Shown here piece after piece: positions 51,905 to 60,467 of a stretch of 64,000 bases of DNA. Source of the stretch: CBDFHV01 sp965247705 (lineage in GTDB: Bacteria; Pseudomonadota; Alphaproteobacteria; Rhodospirillales; CAMCUA01); contig CBDFHV010000086.1 in assembly GCA_965247705.1 (NCBI GenBank), positions 186,001-250,000 of the forward strand, given 5' to 3'. The notes beneath the pieces were generated by a model. It was not told the origin of the DNA and made no database searches. It saw only the letters and a program-made list of their open reading frames with translations. The position numbers and the translations under genes are program-made. Positions within the stretch are counted from its first letter, which is position 1. Each line of letters starts with the position of its first letter.

Positions 51905-52570
51905 TCAACCCTCGGCCGGTCCCATGATGCCGCTCACCTGGGCGATCCGGCCGCCCGCATTGCGGGCCCGGAAGGTCACCGATACGGGGTAGGCCTGGGT
52001 GAAACTGTACAGCGCCCGGGCCTCGTGGCCGGCGAACTCGTCGAAACAGAAGCGATAGCTTCCCAGGCGGTTCCAAAGTTGGGTGAGGACGAACAGGGTC
52101 GAGCCATAGACGTCGGCGTCGAAATGGACAAAGACCGGCCCCCGCCCGGCATCGAAGGTTTCGAGGAACGGCGGCAGGGTGTCGTTGAACCAGCCCTTGT
52201 GGAAAACGACGCGGGAATCGTCCGTGGCGGGGATCTGGCCGTCGGTGGAGAAATGGGCCGCCGGCACCTCATTCCAGTCCTCGGGCAACCCGACGAAACT
52301 GTCGAAGCCGTGAAAGCGAACCCCCGGGCGCGGCAGCATCGCCATGAGCCGGCGCACGCTTTCGCCCCGGTGGACGCCGAACTCCAGGACGGTCAGGCTA
52401 TTGTCGTCGCGAACGTCACCGAGGACCTGATCCCAGACCGCCTCCCGGTCGGCGTACGCGGGCAAGTGCGTCACGTCCTTGAAGGCATGGCGGAGAAGCT
52501 GATCGGCAAGCTTTTTCTCGAAGAACGCCGGATCCAGACGCCCCATCAGCTTTTTCACGAAGTAGCTCAC
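51905..52570 (-). CDS. TylF/MycF-like class I methyltransferase
   Basis: 221 residues. SAM site TVLEFGVHRGESVRRLMAML followed by FHGFDSFVGLPEDW and PVFVHFDADVYGSTLFVL, the pattern of macrocin O-methyltransferase-like proteins. Start is a GTG at 52570 with GAGG 5 bases upstream. It follows the cupin gene by 35 bases on the same strand. Acceptor unknown; such enzymes modify sugars or natural products. Confidence 0.82.
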   Translation of the reverse strand: MSYFVKKLMGRLDPAFFEKKLADQLLRHAFKDVTHLPAYADREAVWDQVLGDVRDDNSLTVLEFGVHRGESVRRLMAMLPRPGVRFHGFDSFVGLPEDWNEVPAAHFSTDGQIPATDDSRVVFHKGWFNDTLPPFLETFDAGRGPVFVHFDADVYGSTLFVLTQLWNRLGSYRFCFDEFAGHEARALYSFTQAYPVSVTFRARNAGGRIAQVSGIMGPAEG

Positions 52571-52605
52571 GCCATCCTCGTTTCGGGCGATGGAGTGCGC
52601 CGGAT

Positions 52606-53154
52606 TTAGGCGGTGGCGGCGAAGCGGGCCTCGGCCTCGCGAAAGACCCGGCGTGTGTTCTCCATGTCCCAGGGCTGCTCGTCCAGGGTTTCGTGATCCC
52701 ACTGGCTGCGCGGCTGCGGCGGGTTGAAAAAATCCCCTCCGTAGACGTGGAGTCCCGACGTCATCTTGCCCACGGGATTGATCACCGAATGGATGATGTT
52801 GGGGCCCAGGGTGGCAACGTCGCCGGCGCCCAGGGACTCGGCGCCCGCGGCCTCGATGGCACGGTCCGTTCGGCGCCAGAAGACGTTGTCCTCGCGGCCC
52901 GCATAGACGCCGATGACGGCGTACATGTGGTGATTGTGCGGGATCAGGCTCATGTAGGGCGCCCACACGAATTTGATGATCGTCAGCGCCGGCGACTGGA
53001 GGATCTGGGTCACGCCAGCACCATCCGGCTCGCCCAGCGCGCGGATTATGTCCCCGGGATCGGCGACCGCTTCGGCCACCACCTCGCGCACCGCCTTCTG
53101 TCCTTCGGCGGCGGCGCGCGTGCAGTCTTCGATGAACCTATCCCGGTCGAACAT
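52606..53154 (-). CDS. Cupin protein, cysteine dioxygenase-like
   Basis: 182 residues. Core IIKFVWAPYMSLIPHNHHMY gives the metal-binding HNHH set, followed by VIGVYAGREDNVFWRR and LGPNIIHSVINP with the third His. This resembles cysteine dioxygenase/PCO-type cupins acting on small thiols or other acids with Fe(II) and O2. Start at ATG 53154. Probably co-transcribed with the methyltransferase downstream. Confidence 0.82.
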   Translation of the reverse strand: MFDRDRFIEDCTRAAAEGQKAVREVVAEAVADPGDIIRALGEPDGAGVTQILQSPALTIIKFVWAPYMSLIPHNHHMYAVIGVYAGREDNVFWRRTDRAIEAAGAESLGAGDVATLGPNIIHSVINPVGKMTSGLHVYGGDFFNPPQPRSQWDHETLDEQPWDMENTRRVFREAEARFAATA

Positions 53155-53279
53155 GATGAAGCCCCCCGACGGCCTTGCGGCTAGCGGGGACAGCTTATCA
53201 CATTCCGGGATTCGGCCGAAGCCCGGTCGCCTCGGCGGCCGCCGCCGTGACGGCGAGCGGCCACCGAAACGGCGTGTCC

Positions 53280-54161
53280 CTAAGCCAGGTTCTTCTTGAA
53301 GTGGGCGATGGTGCGTTCCCAGGCCAGGTTGGCGGCGGATTCCACGTAGCGGGGCGTGGAGTTGTTGTGGAACCCGTGCCGCGTCCCCTCGTAGGTGTGC
53401 TTTTCGTACCGCACGTTGTTGGCCTTGAGCGCCGTTTCGAAGTCCGGCCACATGCCGTTGGTCCGCTTGTCGTCCCCGGCATAGTGGATCAGCAGCGCCG
53501 CCTTGATCTTGGCCACGTCCGCCGCTTTGGGCGCGCCGCCGTAGAAGGGGGCGCCGGCATGCATATCGGCGCCCAGGGTGACGGCCAGGAAGTTGGTGGC
53601 GCTACCGCCCCAGCAGAATCCCGTGGCGCCCAGCTTGCCGGTGGATTGCCCGTGGCCCTTGACAAGACGGGCGCTGTTGACGAAGTCCTGGCGCAGCTTG
53701 CCCTGGTCCAGGGTCCTCTGCATGGCCTTCCCCTCGTCGTCGTTGCCCGGATAGCCGCCGATCGGCGACAACCCGTCCGGCGCCAAGGCCAGGAAGCCCT
53801 CGACCGCGGCGCGGCGCGCCACGTCCTCGACATAAGGATTCAGGCCCCGATTTTCGTGGATCACGAGCACCGCCGGAAACGGGCCATTCCCCGTTGGCGT
53901 CACCAGGTAGCCGCGCATTTTTCCCGACGTGCCGCCCGGAGAATCGTAGTCCACGTACGTGGCCTTGATGCGCTTGTCCGTGAACGAGATTGTCTGGGCT
54001 TCGGCGTACTTGGGCAACAGGGCCTGGGCCATGGCCACCGCGCCGACGCCGCCCACGGTTAGGGCCCCGGCGCGGGAAAAGAAGTCCCGCCGATTCATGC
54101 TCCCGTGGCAATACTCGTCGTAAAGCTCGAAGACCTGGGGGTCGATATCTTCGTACTTCAT
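53280..54161 (-). CDS. Dienelactone hydrolase family protein with Tat signal
   Basis: 293 residues. A twin-arginine signal is visible at 23-48 (NRRDFFSRAGALTVGGVG), so export in folded form is likely. The hydrolase domain has a Cys nucleophile C183 in GFCWGGS, D230 in YAGDDKRT and H262 in EGTRHGFH, the Cys-Asp-His triad of dienelactone hydrolase. Substrate may be an ester or lactone in the periplasm. Start at ATG 54161. Confidence 0.92.
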   Translation of the reverse strand: MKYEDIDPQVFELYDEYCHGSMNRRDFFSRAGALTVGGVGAVAMAQALLPKYAEAQTISFTDKRIKATYVDYDSPGGTSGKMRGYLVTPTGNGPFPAVLVIHENRGLNPYVEDVARRAAVEGFLALAPDGLSPIGGYPGNDDEGKAMQRTLDQGKLRQDFVNSARLVKGHGQSTGKLGATGFCWGGSATNFLAVTLGADMHAGAPFYGGAPKAADVAKIKAALLIHYAGDDKRTNGMWPDFETALKANNVRYEKHTYEGTRHGFHNNSTPRYVESAANLAWERTIAHFKKNLA

Positions 54162-54389
54162 CGTCGTCCATCCTCCTGTTGAAGCCCGCCGGTGCCCACC
54201 GAGGCCACCTGTCGGGCATGTCTTGCACGAATCCGGTTCCCCTAAGCCGTCGGCGCACCCCGTGCCGAAACACGGTGCCCCCGCGCCGCCGCCGACCCTT
54301 GAACGCAGAGTCCACGGAAACCGGACCAGGACCATGGGACACGGGCGTACGCCTTGTCCAGTCCCATAATTTCCCGTGATGGCCTTCGT

Positions 54390-54785
54390 TTAGGGGCCGC
54401 TTCGGTCGTCCGGCTGGATCATGCCGAACGCGGCTCCCGTGCCGTCGGCGACGATGGCGAAAGTGCCGAAGCCGGGGATGGCGATCTTGTCGCGCAGCAC
54501 CTTTCCGCCGCCCGCCGCCGCCTCGGCGAGCCCTGTATCGATGTCAGCCACGGCCAGATAGGTCAGCCAATGGGACGGCACGCCGTCGAAGTCGGGGGAG
54601 CGCAGGGTGAATATCCCACATACCGTTTCGTCCCCGCGCTTGGCGATCCAATAGAGTGGGGCCCCGTTTTTGTTGATCGCCACCCCCTCGAAAGTCCAGC
54701 CCATGGTGCGTTCGTAAAAGGCTTTCGCGGCCTCGGGGTCCCGGGTGTTCAGCTCGGTCCACCAGACTTTGCCGTGATGGCTCAT
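54390..54785 (-). CDS. VOC (glyoxalase/dioxygenase fold) family protein
   Basis: 131 residues. Begins VWWTELNTRDPEAAKAFYER and contains SHWLTYLAVADIDTGLAEAA and FGTFAIVADGTGAAFGM, the two beta-alpha-beta-beta-beta halves of a VOC fold resembling CFP-30/27 kDa antigen proteins. Metal ligands are not certain. ATG 54785 has GGAGGGAAATC before it. Divergent from the patatin gene. Confidence 0.9.
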   Translation of the reverse strand: MSHHGKVWWTELNTRDPEAAKAFYERTMGWTFEGVAINKNGAPLYWIAKRGDETVCGIFTLRSPDFDGVPSHWLTYLAVADIDTGLAEAAAGGGKVLRDKIAIPGFGTFAIVADGTGAAFGMIQPDDRSGP

Positions 54786-54890
54786 GATTTCCCTCCATCC
54801 AAGAATTCGCTGTCGCCGGTCATGGCGGGGCGACCGTATCACCGGGCGGAACCCTCTGGTACCATCGACGTCACGGACGCATACAACGGG

Positions 54891-55928
54891 ATGGCGCCCA
54901 TGGCCAGGAAGGGCGTGCCGCGATCGGAGCGCAAGAGAATCAACCTGGAGCTGCAGGGCGGCGGTGCCCACGGCGCCTTTACCTGGGGCGTCCTGGACGA
55001 GTTGATGCAGGATGGCCGGGTGTTCATATCCGGCATGAGCGGGACCAGCGCCGGCGCCATGAACGCCGCCGTTTTCATCGATGGCTTCCTGCAGGACGGC
55101 CGCCAGGGGGCCGTCGCATCCATGGAGCGGTTCTGGAAAAAAGTCAGCGACAGCGCGATGTTCAGCCCCTTGAAGCCGCCCCCATGGCACGGCTCCTGGA
55201 ACATGGACGACATGCCGGCCTACGCCTTCTTCGATCTGGTGACCCGGCTCTACTCCCCGTACCAACTCAATCCCCTGGACCTCAATCCCCTGCGCGACAT
55301 CCTGGCCGAGGTGATCGATTTCGAGCGCATGCGCCGTCACACCGAGATCCGGCTGTTCGTCAACGCCACCAACGTGCGCACTTGCATGCCCAAAGTGTTT
55401 CGGACGCCGGAAATCTCCGTCGACGTCCTGCTGGCCTCGGCCTGCCTGCCCCTGGTCTTCCAGGCGGTGGAGGTGGAGGGCGAGCATTACTGGGACGGCG
55501 GCTACATGGCCAATCCGTCCATCTATCCGCTGATCCACGAATGCACCAGCAACGACGTGGTGATCGTCCAGATCAATCCCATGAACCGCCCCGATGTGCC
55601 CACCGGCGCCCGCGATATCCTCAATCGCATGAACGAGATCAATTTCAACGCCACCCTGGTGCGCGAGATGCAAGGTGTCGCCACCGTCTCGCGGCTGATC
55701 GAAAGCGGCGGCCTGTCGGTCGATTTTTACGAGAAGGTGAACTTTCACATGATCGACGCGCAAGACGCGATCGCCGACTTGGGCGCGTCCAGTAAGATGA
55801 ACGCCGACTGGGCCTTTCTTCACCATCTGCACGGCAAGGGCCGGGAGGCCGCCGCCAGCTGGCTGGAGGAAAGCTTCGACAGTCTTGGCAACGCTTCCAC
55901 CCTCGACGTGCTTGAGCGATACACCTGA
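54891..55928 (+). CDS. Patatin-like phospholipase
   Basis: 345 residues. Oxyanion loop QGGGAHGAFTWGVLDEL, nucleophile S53 in GMSGTSAGAMNAA and D202 in YWDGGYMANPS, the Ser-Asp dyad of patatins. No signal peptide. The form resembles patatin-like proteins near polyhydroxybutyrate and lipid genes in alphaproteobacteria. ATG 54900 is an alternative start. A TetR gene follows after 10 bases. Confidence 0.9.
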   Translation: MAPMARKGVPRSERKRINLELQGGGAHGAFTWGVLDELMQDGRVFISGMSGTSAGAMNAAVFIDGFLQDGRQGAVASMERFWKKVSDSAMFSPLKPPPWHGSWNMDDMPAYAFFDLVTRLYSPYQLNPLDLNPLRDILAEVIDFERMRRHTEIRLFVNATNVRTCMPKVFRTPEISVDVLLASACLPLVFQAVEVEGEHYWDGGYMANPSIYPLIHECTSNDVVIVQINPMNRPDVPTGARDILNRMNEINFNATLVREMQGVATVSRLIESGGLSVDFYEKVNFHMIDAQDAIADLGASSKMNADWAFLHHLHGKGREAAASWLEESFDSLGNASTLDVLERYT

Positions 55929-55938
55929 CGGGACTACC

Positions 55939-56679
55939 ATGGCCGCCCTTTCGCGCAAAGCATCCCCCGCCGGGCAGGCCCCCGCGGCCGACCAAGCACC
56001 CCGTCGGCGCCTGCCGCCGGAACAGCGCAAGCAGGCCATTCTGGAGGGGGCGGCCGAATTTTTCGCCGAGCACGGTTTCGGCGCGTCGACCCGGGGGCTG
56101 GCGGCGCACCTGGGCGTCACCCAGGCATTGCTCTACCGCTATTTTCCGTCCAAGCAGGCGCTCATCGATGGGGTCTTCGAGCGCCGCCCCGCTCGCCGTC
56201 CGCGGGACCTGGTCGAGCGGCACCTGGCCGACGAATCCCGGCTCCTCGAGGAACGCCTGGTCGGCTTCTATCTGGATTACGCGGGTCGCTCGTCCGCCAG
56301 CGGCATCCGGCTGTTCGTCCGCGCCGGCCTCGAAGGCCGCGACCTGGCGCGCCGGTTCAGCTTTCCCCTCACCGAGAGCGTCCTGGGGCCGATAATCGCC
56401 GCTCTGCGCCGGGCCGCGGGCCTGCCCGATTTCGACCGCCGATCGCTGATGCGGGGCGAGCGCGAGCTGGCCATGGCGCTCCACGGCGCGGTGATGTTCA
56501 TCAACATCCGCCGCCACGTCTATCGCATGCCCCTGGCCGACGACGCGGAGACCCTGATCGCCCTGCAGGTGCGCACCTACCTGCCCGGCGCCATCGCCGA
56601 GCTTAAACGCCTCCACGCCCCCGCCGCCGACCCGACCCTGTCGGTACCCCTGGTGGAAACGGGGCGACGGCGGCAATAG
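55939..56679 (+). CDS. TetR/AcrR-family transcriptional regulator
   Basis: 246 residues. HTH region at about 30-78: KQAILEGAAEFFAEHGFGAS and LGVTQALLYRYFPSKQALID. The C-terminal ligand domain is helical with an Arg-rich stretch. In an operon with the patatin gene, so it may control lipid turnover; ligand unknown. A short palindrome follows the stop. Confidence 0.9.
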   Translation: MAALSRKASPAGQAPAADQAPRRRLPPEQRKQAILEGAAEFFAEHGFGASTRGLAAHLGVTQALLYRYFPSKQALIDGVFERRPARRPRDLVERHLADESRLLEERLVGFYLDYAGRSSASGIRLFVRAGLEGRDLARRFSFPLTESVLGPIIAALRRAAGLPDFDRRSLMRGERELAMALHGAVMFINIRRHVYRMPLADDAETLIALQVRTYLPGAIAELKRLHAPAADPTLSVPLVETGRRRQ

Positions 56680-56697
56680 AAGGCCGCGCCCGCGGAT

Positions 56698-56730
56698 TAG
56701 ACCCCACATCCCATCCGGACATGGGGTCTA
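56698..56730 (+). terminator. Hairpin after the TetR gene, at the IS630 left end
   Basis: Perfect 9-bp inverted repeat TAGACCCCA (56698-56706) / TGGGGTCTA (56722-56730) with a 15-base loop, 18 bases past the TetR stop. No T run. Its right arm runs into the end of the insertion element, so it may be part of the original target. Confidence 0.4.
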
Positions 56731-57807
56731 GTGTAGCGATTCCAACGCTTGTTTCCCTCGGTTGACCTTATCGATGATGGAACTGGCGGAAGCCGTCCAG
56801 GCGAAAGGCTTGGGGTCGGCGTTGTGCTGGTCGAGGTAGTCGTTGATGGCCATTTGCAATTCGACGATGGAGTGAAACACGCCGCGACGGATGCGCTTTC
56901 GGGTGATCTCGGCAAAGAAGCGTTCGACCAAGTTGAGCCACGACGCCGAGGTCGGCGTGAAATGCAGGTGGAACCGGGGATGGCGTTTCAGCCAGCGCTT
57001 GACCTCCGGCGTCTTGTGGGCGGCGTAGTTGTCGACGATCAGGTGGAGAGCCAGGTGCTTCGACGTCGCGCGGTTGATCTTGTTCAAGAAGCGGATGAAC
57101 TCCTGATGGCGATGCTTCTGCATGCATTGGCCGATGACCGTGCCGTCGAGCACGTCGAGCGCCGCGAACAGGGTGGTGGTGCCGTGGCGCTTATAGTCGT
57201 GGGTCATGGTGCCGGCCCGGCCCTTCTTCATCGGCAGGCCCGGCTGGGTGCGGTCGAGTGCCTGGATCTGGGACTTCTCGTCCACCGACAGGACGATGGC
57301 GTGCTCCGGCGGGTTGACATACAGCCCGACCACGTCCTCGACTTTCTCGGCAAACCGCGGATCATTGGACAGCTTGAAAGTCGCCACCAGATGCGGTTTC
57401 AGCTCATGTGCCTTCCAGATCGCCTGAACGCTCGACGGCGCGATGCCCACCGCCTTGGCCATCGTTCGCAGGCTCCAGTGGGTCGCGTCCGGCGGCGTTT
57501 CCGTCTTGGTCTTCTCGATCACCCGCATGACCACATCCGCCGCAAGCGGTGCCTTGCCCGGCGGGCGCGTCTTATCGCGGCACAAACCGTCCACGCCGGC
57601 CTCCACATAGCGCGTCCGCCAGCGTCGGATGGTCGGTTTGCTCACGCCCAAGCGGCGCTGGATCTCATCGGTGCCAACGCCGTCGCCGGCCAGCCGTACA
57701 ATCCGAGCCCGTCGGACATGCTTCTGCGGCGTGTTGCCATTGGCGATCAACGCCTCCAGCCTGTCCTGATCCCCAGGCGCCAGCTGGATCCTCACTTTCT
57801 TCCCCAT
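56728..57807 (-). CDS. IS630-family transposase
   Basis: 359 residues. N-terminal helix-turn-helix region with GTDEIQRRLGVSKPTIRRWR, then the DDE domain: D176 in VLSVDEKSQ, D259 in HLIVDNYAAH and E295 in WLNLVERFFAE. Complete, without frameshift. The stop codon lies inside the left terminal repeat. Confidence 0.96.
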   Translation of the reverse strand: MGKKVRIQLAPGDQDRLEALIANGNTPQKHVRRARIVRLAGDGVGTDEIQRRLGVSKPTIRRWRTRYVEAGVDGLCRDKTRPPGKAPLAADVVMRVIEKTKTETPPDATHWSLRTMAKAVGIAPSSVQAIWKAHELKPHLVATFKLSNDPRFAEKVEDVVGLYVNPPEHAIVLSVDEKSQIQALDRTQPGLPMKKGRAGTMTHDYKRHGTTTLFAALDVLDGTVIGQCMQKHRHQEFIRFLNKINRATSKHLALHLIVDNYAAHKTPEVKRWLKRHPRFHLHFTPTSASWLNLVERFFAEITRKRIRRGVFHSIVELQMAINDYLDQHNADPKPFAWTASASSIIDKVNRGKQALESLH

Positions 57808-57867
57808 GAACCCAGAATCGCATCACACCTGCCCGATGGGAATCATTTGTTTCGAGCGGAACACTAG
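56728..57867 (-). mobile_element. IS630-family insertion sequence
   Basis: About 1.14 kb with one transposase gene. Ends show the inverted repeat CTAGTGT (56728-56734) / ACACTAG (57861-57867), with weaker matches further in. IS630 elements insert at TA; removing the element leaves GGGGTC-TA-GAGTCC as the likely original site. Intact ends and frame suggest recent activity. Confidence 0.85.
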
Positions 57868-57923
57868 AGTCCGCTTGAACAAACGCGCCACATTCCAAAG
57901 CAGCACGCCTGGAATCAATACGG

Positions 57924-58544
57924 TCACGCTTTCGTCGCCGCGATAAACACCGCCTTGCCTTTTCCCGGCTGCCATTGATGGAAAATCCGGAATCCGCAGT
58001 TCGTCAGAGTGTCGACCAATGCTTCCGTGGTGAAGAACGTTACCAGGGGAAGCAAACCCAGAGCCCGCCCGATGGGCAGAATGAACCGCCACAGGGACAT
58101 CATGTCGCCAAGGCAGGCGGTGGAGGAAAAGAAGACGCCGCCCGGCTTCAGCAGCCGATGGACCTTTGCGATTGCAGCTTCCTTGTTCTCCACCAGGTGC
58201 AAGACGCTATGGGCCATAACGACGTCATAGGCGGCTTCTACCGCGTTCAAATCATCGATACTCGATTGTTCGAAACTCACATTCTCGACGTTGCCGGACT
58301 CGGCCTTGGCCCGCGCGATCTCGATCATACTTTCGGAAATGTCGATGGCCTGAATGTGCTTCACGAACGGCGCATGGTTGAGGGCCGTTGTCCCGGTGCC
58401 GCACCCCAACTCCAGAACTTCCATATCTGGCTTCAAATGGTCCTGCGTCACCTCCAGCTTCTTCCGATAGGCCGCTTCGTCGGCGACGGGCCGCTTGGCA
58501 TAGCCTTTCGCGTGTCTGTCCCAGAATCGACTCGGTCGAGTCAT
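57924..58544 (-). CDS. SAM-dependent methyltransferase (class I)
   Basis: 206 residues. FWDRHAKGYAKRPVADEAAY at the N-terminus, motif I VLELGCGTGTTAL, motif II AIDISESMIEIARAKAE and YDVVMAHSVLHLVENKEAAI. Similar to UbiE-like or small-molecule methyltransferases. Start at ATG 58544 with GGAG at 7 bases; ATG 58568 is possible. Divergent from a LysR gene, which may regulate it. Substrate unknown. Confidence 0.85.
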   Translation of the reverse strand: MTRPSRFWDRHAKGYAKRPVADEAAYRKKLEVTQDHLKPDMEVLELGCGTGTTALNHAPFVKHIQAIDISESMIEIARAKAESGNVENVSFEQSSIDDLNAVEAAYDVVMAHSVLHLVENKEAAIAKVHRLLKPGGVFFSSTACLGDMMSLWRFILPIGRALGLLPLVTFFTTEALVDTLTNCGFRIFHQWQPGKGKAVFIAATKA

Positions 58545-58635
58545 GATGTTCTCCGCCCGGGTTGGCATGGTTTCGTGCGGGGCTCAATACCCATGCTTTG
58601 AAGAAATAAAAATTGCCTAATTTCGTTCCTTTGGT

Positions 58636-58649
58636 ATGCATATATGCAT
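58636..58649. promoter_or_regulatory. 14-bp palindrome at the start of the LysR gene
   Basis: ATGCATATATGCAT is a perfect palindrome. It covers one candidate start codon (58636) and the first bases of another (58648). It is a possible autoregulatory binding site, of the T-N11-A form used by LysR proteins. Confidence 0.4.
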
Positions 58650-59538
58650 GGATTGGCAATCTGTCGCTTTCGATTGGAATCACGTACGCGCGTTTCTGGT
58701 GACGGCCGAGGAGGGATCCTTTTCCGCGGCGAGCAGGGCACTCGGGCTGACCCAACCCACCCTGGGTCGACAGGTTGCGGCGCTCGAGGAACGGCTGGGC
58801 GTGACTCTGTTCGACAGGCCGGGACGGTCCCTTTCCCTCACACAATCGGGGCTCGAACTCCTCGACCATGTCCGCGCGATGGGAGACGCCGCGAGCCGAG
58901 TGTCTCTGACGGCGTCCGGTCAGTCTCAAAGCATCGAGGGGCAGGTCTGCATCACGGCGACGGATCTCATGTCGATGCACCTCTTGCCGGATGCGTTGCA
59001 ACGGCTGAGACAGGTCGCGCCGGGGATCGAGATCGAAGTGGTGGCGTCGAACGATGTTCGCGATTTGCGCCGACGCGAGGCAGATATCGCGATCCGGCAC
59101 GGCCGCCCCGAACAGCCGGACCTCTTCGCCAAGCTCCTGCGCGAAACCCCGGCTCATCTCTATGCCTCGACAAGCCATCTCGACCGGAACGGGCGCCCGA
59201 CCTCGCCTGAAGCGTTGTCGGACTCTGTTTTTATCGGATTTGACCGGTCGGATCGATTGCTCGTCTACCTGGGCGAGAGGGGCCTCAAGCTTACGAAAGA
59301 CAATTTCAAACTGAGTTCGGAAAGCGGCGCCGTCGCTTGGGAAATGGTAAAGCAAGGGCTCGGCATCGGCATCATGGCTAAAATAATTGCCGACCGGACA
59401 TCGGGCGTCGAGTGCGTGCTTCCCGATCTCGAATCCGTTTCGATCTCGATTTGGCTGGTGACCCATCGGGAGCTTCACACAAGCCGTAGGATTCGGCTTG
59501 TTTTTGACGTTTTGGCCGAGTTTTTGAAAAAGCATTGA
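58648..59538 (+). CDS. LysR-family transcriptional regulator
   Basis: 296 residues. HTH at about 8-66 with FDWNHVRAFLVTAEEGSFSA and GLTQPTLGRQVAALEERLGV, then the effector domain with IADRTSGVECVLPDLES near the end. Start taken at ATG 58648 (MDWQSVAFDW); ATG 58636 adds four residues. No clear ribosome binding site at either. Divergent from the methyltransferase gene. Confidence 0.92.
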   Translation: MDWQSVAFDWNHVRAFLVTAEEGSFSAASRALGLTQPTLGRQVAALEERLGVTLFDRPGRSLSLTQSGLELLDHVRAMGDAASRVSLTASGQSQSIEGQVCITATDLMSMHLLPDALQRLRQVAPGIEIEVVASNDVRDLRRREADIAIRHGRPEQPDLFAKLLRETPAHLYASTSHLDRNGRPTSPEALSDSVFIGFDRSDRLLVYLGERGLKLTKDNFKLSSESGAVAWEMVKQGLGIGIMAKIIADRTSGVECVLPDLESVSISIWLVTHRELHTSRRIRLVFDVLAEFLKKH

Positions 59539-59608
59539 CCAGGTACGTCAAGCGGCAACCCCGCACACGATCGGCGCGATCGAGCCGTGTGGGCGGGAGT
59601 CGGTTGGC

Positions 59609-60409
59609 TCAGGCGATACGGATTGGCGCCCACGATCGGGACCGCAGTACGCGCACGACACTCATGGCCACCAACCGCGATGGGCTGTCGGGGTTGGCGA
59701 CGCTTATGCCGAGCTGGCCAAACGTGCCGCTCGCGAAGATCTCATGGTGAAGCCTGTCGACGGTCGGATCGACGACGATTCGGACCTCCGTTCGGTCAAG
59801 ACCAAGACCCGCGAAGCCCAAGGTTGCCGCCGCATTGAGGTTATCGGGCCACCGCATCGCCGCTTCCCGGGCGGAACCGGAGAAGATCTCCGTTTCCTCC
59901 CCGGCGTTGTGGGACATGACCCGTGGCAACGGTTGGTCCGGAGGTCTCCGAACCAGATATGTGACCCTATCCAGTCCGCCGAGGGCCGCGGCGGCTATGG
60001 CATCCAACCCGCCGATGGCGCCGACGACGATTTCCACGGCCCGGCCCGTGGCGGCGGCGGCGGCTTGCAGCTGGTTGTAAACGTCCTGGTCGGCGAGGGC
60101 GCCGACGCTGACGACCACCAGATCGCTTCCGGATCGTAGGATTGTTGGACCATGGGCCTTGAGCGCGGCCTGCCCCGCAACTTCCACGACGACGTCGGGG
60201 CCGAGATCGAGAAGATCGTTCAGGGCGTAGACAATCGGAACGTCATGACTATCGCCGCGGGCGCCGGGGCGCCGGACCAGGGCGCCGACACATCCCAGTT
60301 CAGACACCCCATGGAGCAGTCGGACGACCGATAAGCCTATGGTACCCAGGCCGAGCAGGCCGACATTTACGTGTTTCGAAACACGCTCGGAAGGCGAGTC
60401 GTCACCCAT
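59609..60409 (-). CDS. L-aspartate dehydrogenase-like protein
   Basis: 266 residues. Rossmann N-terminus VGLLGLGTIGLSVVRLL, then DVVVEVAGQAALKAHGPTIL and DLVVVSVGALADQDV, and C-terminal WPDNLNAAATLGFAGLGLDR, HHEIFASGTFGQLGISVANP, which match NadX/aspartate dehydrogenases that convert aspartate to iminoaspartate or work on related amino acids. Start at ATG 60409. Follows a DUF6282-type hydrolase on the same strand; no NAD synthesis genes are adjacent, so a catabolic role is more likely. Confidence 0.85.
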   Translation of the reverse strand: MGDDSPSERVSKHVNVGLLGLGTIGLSVVRLLHGVSELGCVGALVRRPGARGDSHDVPIVYALNDLLDLGPDVVVEVAGQAALKAHGPTILRSGSDLVVVSVGALADQDVYNQLQAAAAATGRAVEIVVGAIGGLDAIAAAALGGLDRVTYLVRRPPDQPLPRVMSHNAGEETEIFSGSAREAAMRWPDNLNAAATLGFAGLGLDRTEVRIVVDPTVDRLHHEIFASGTFGQLGISVANPDSPSRLVAMSVVRVLRSRSWAPIRIA

Positions 60410-60467
60410 TCCCCGTGGCGCACACGAGCCCCTCAAGTGCCGCGTGTCCTACAACCATGACGTTTGA

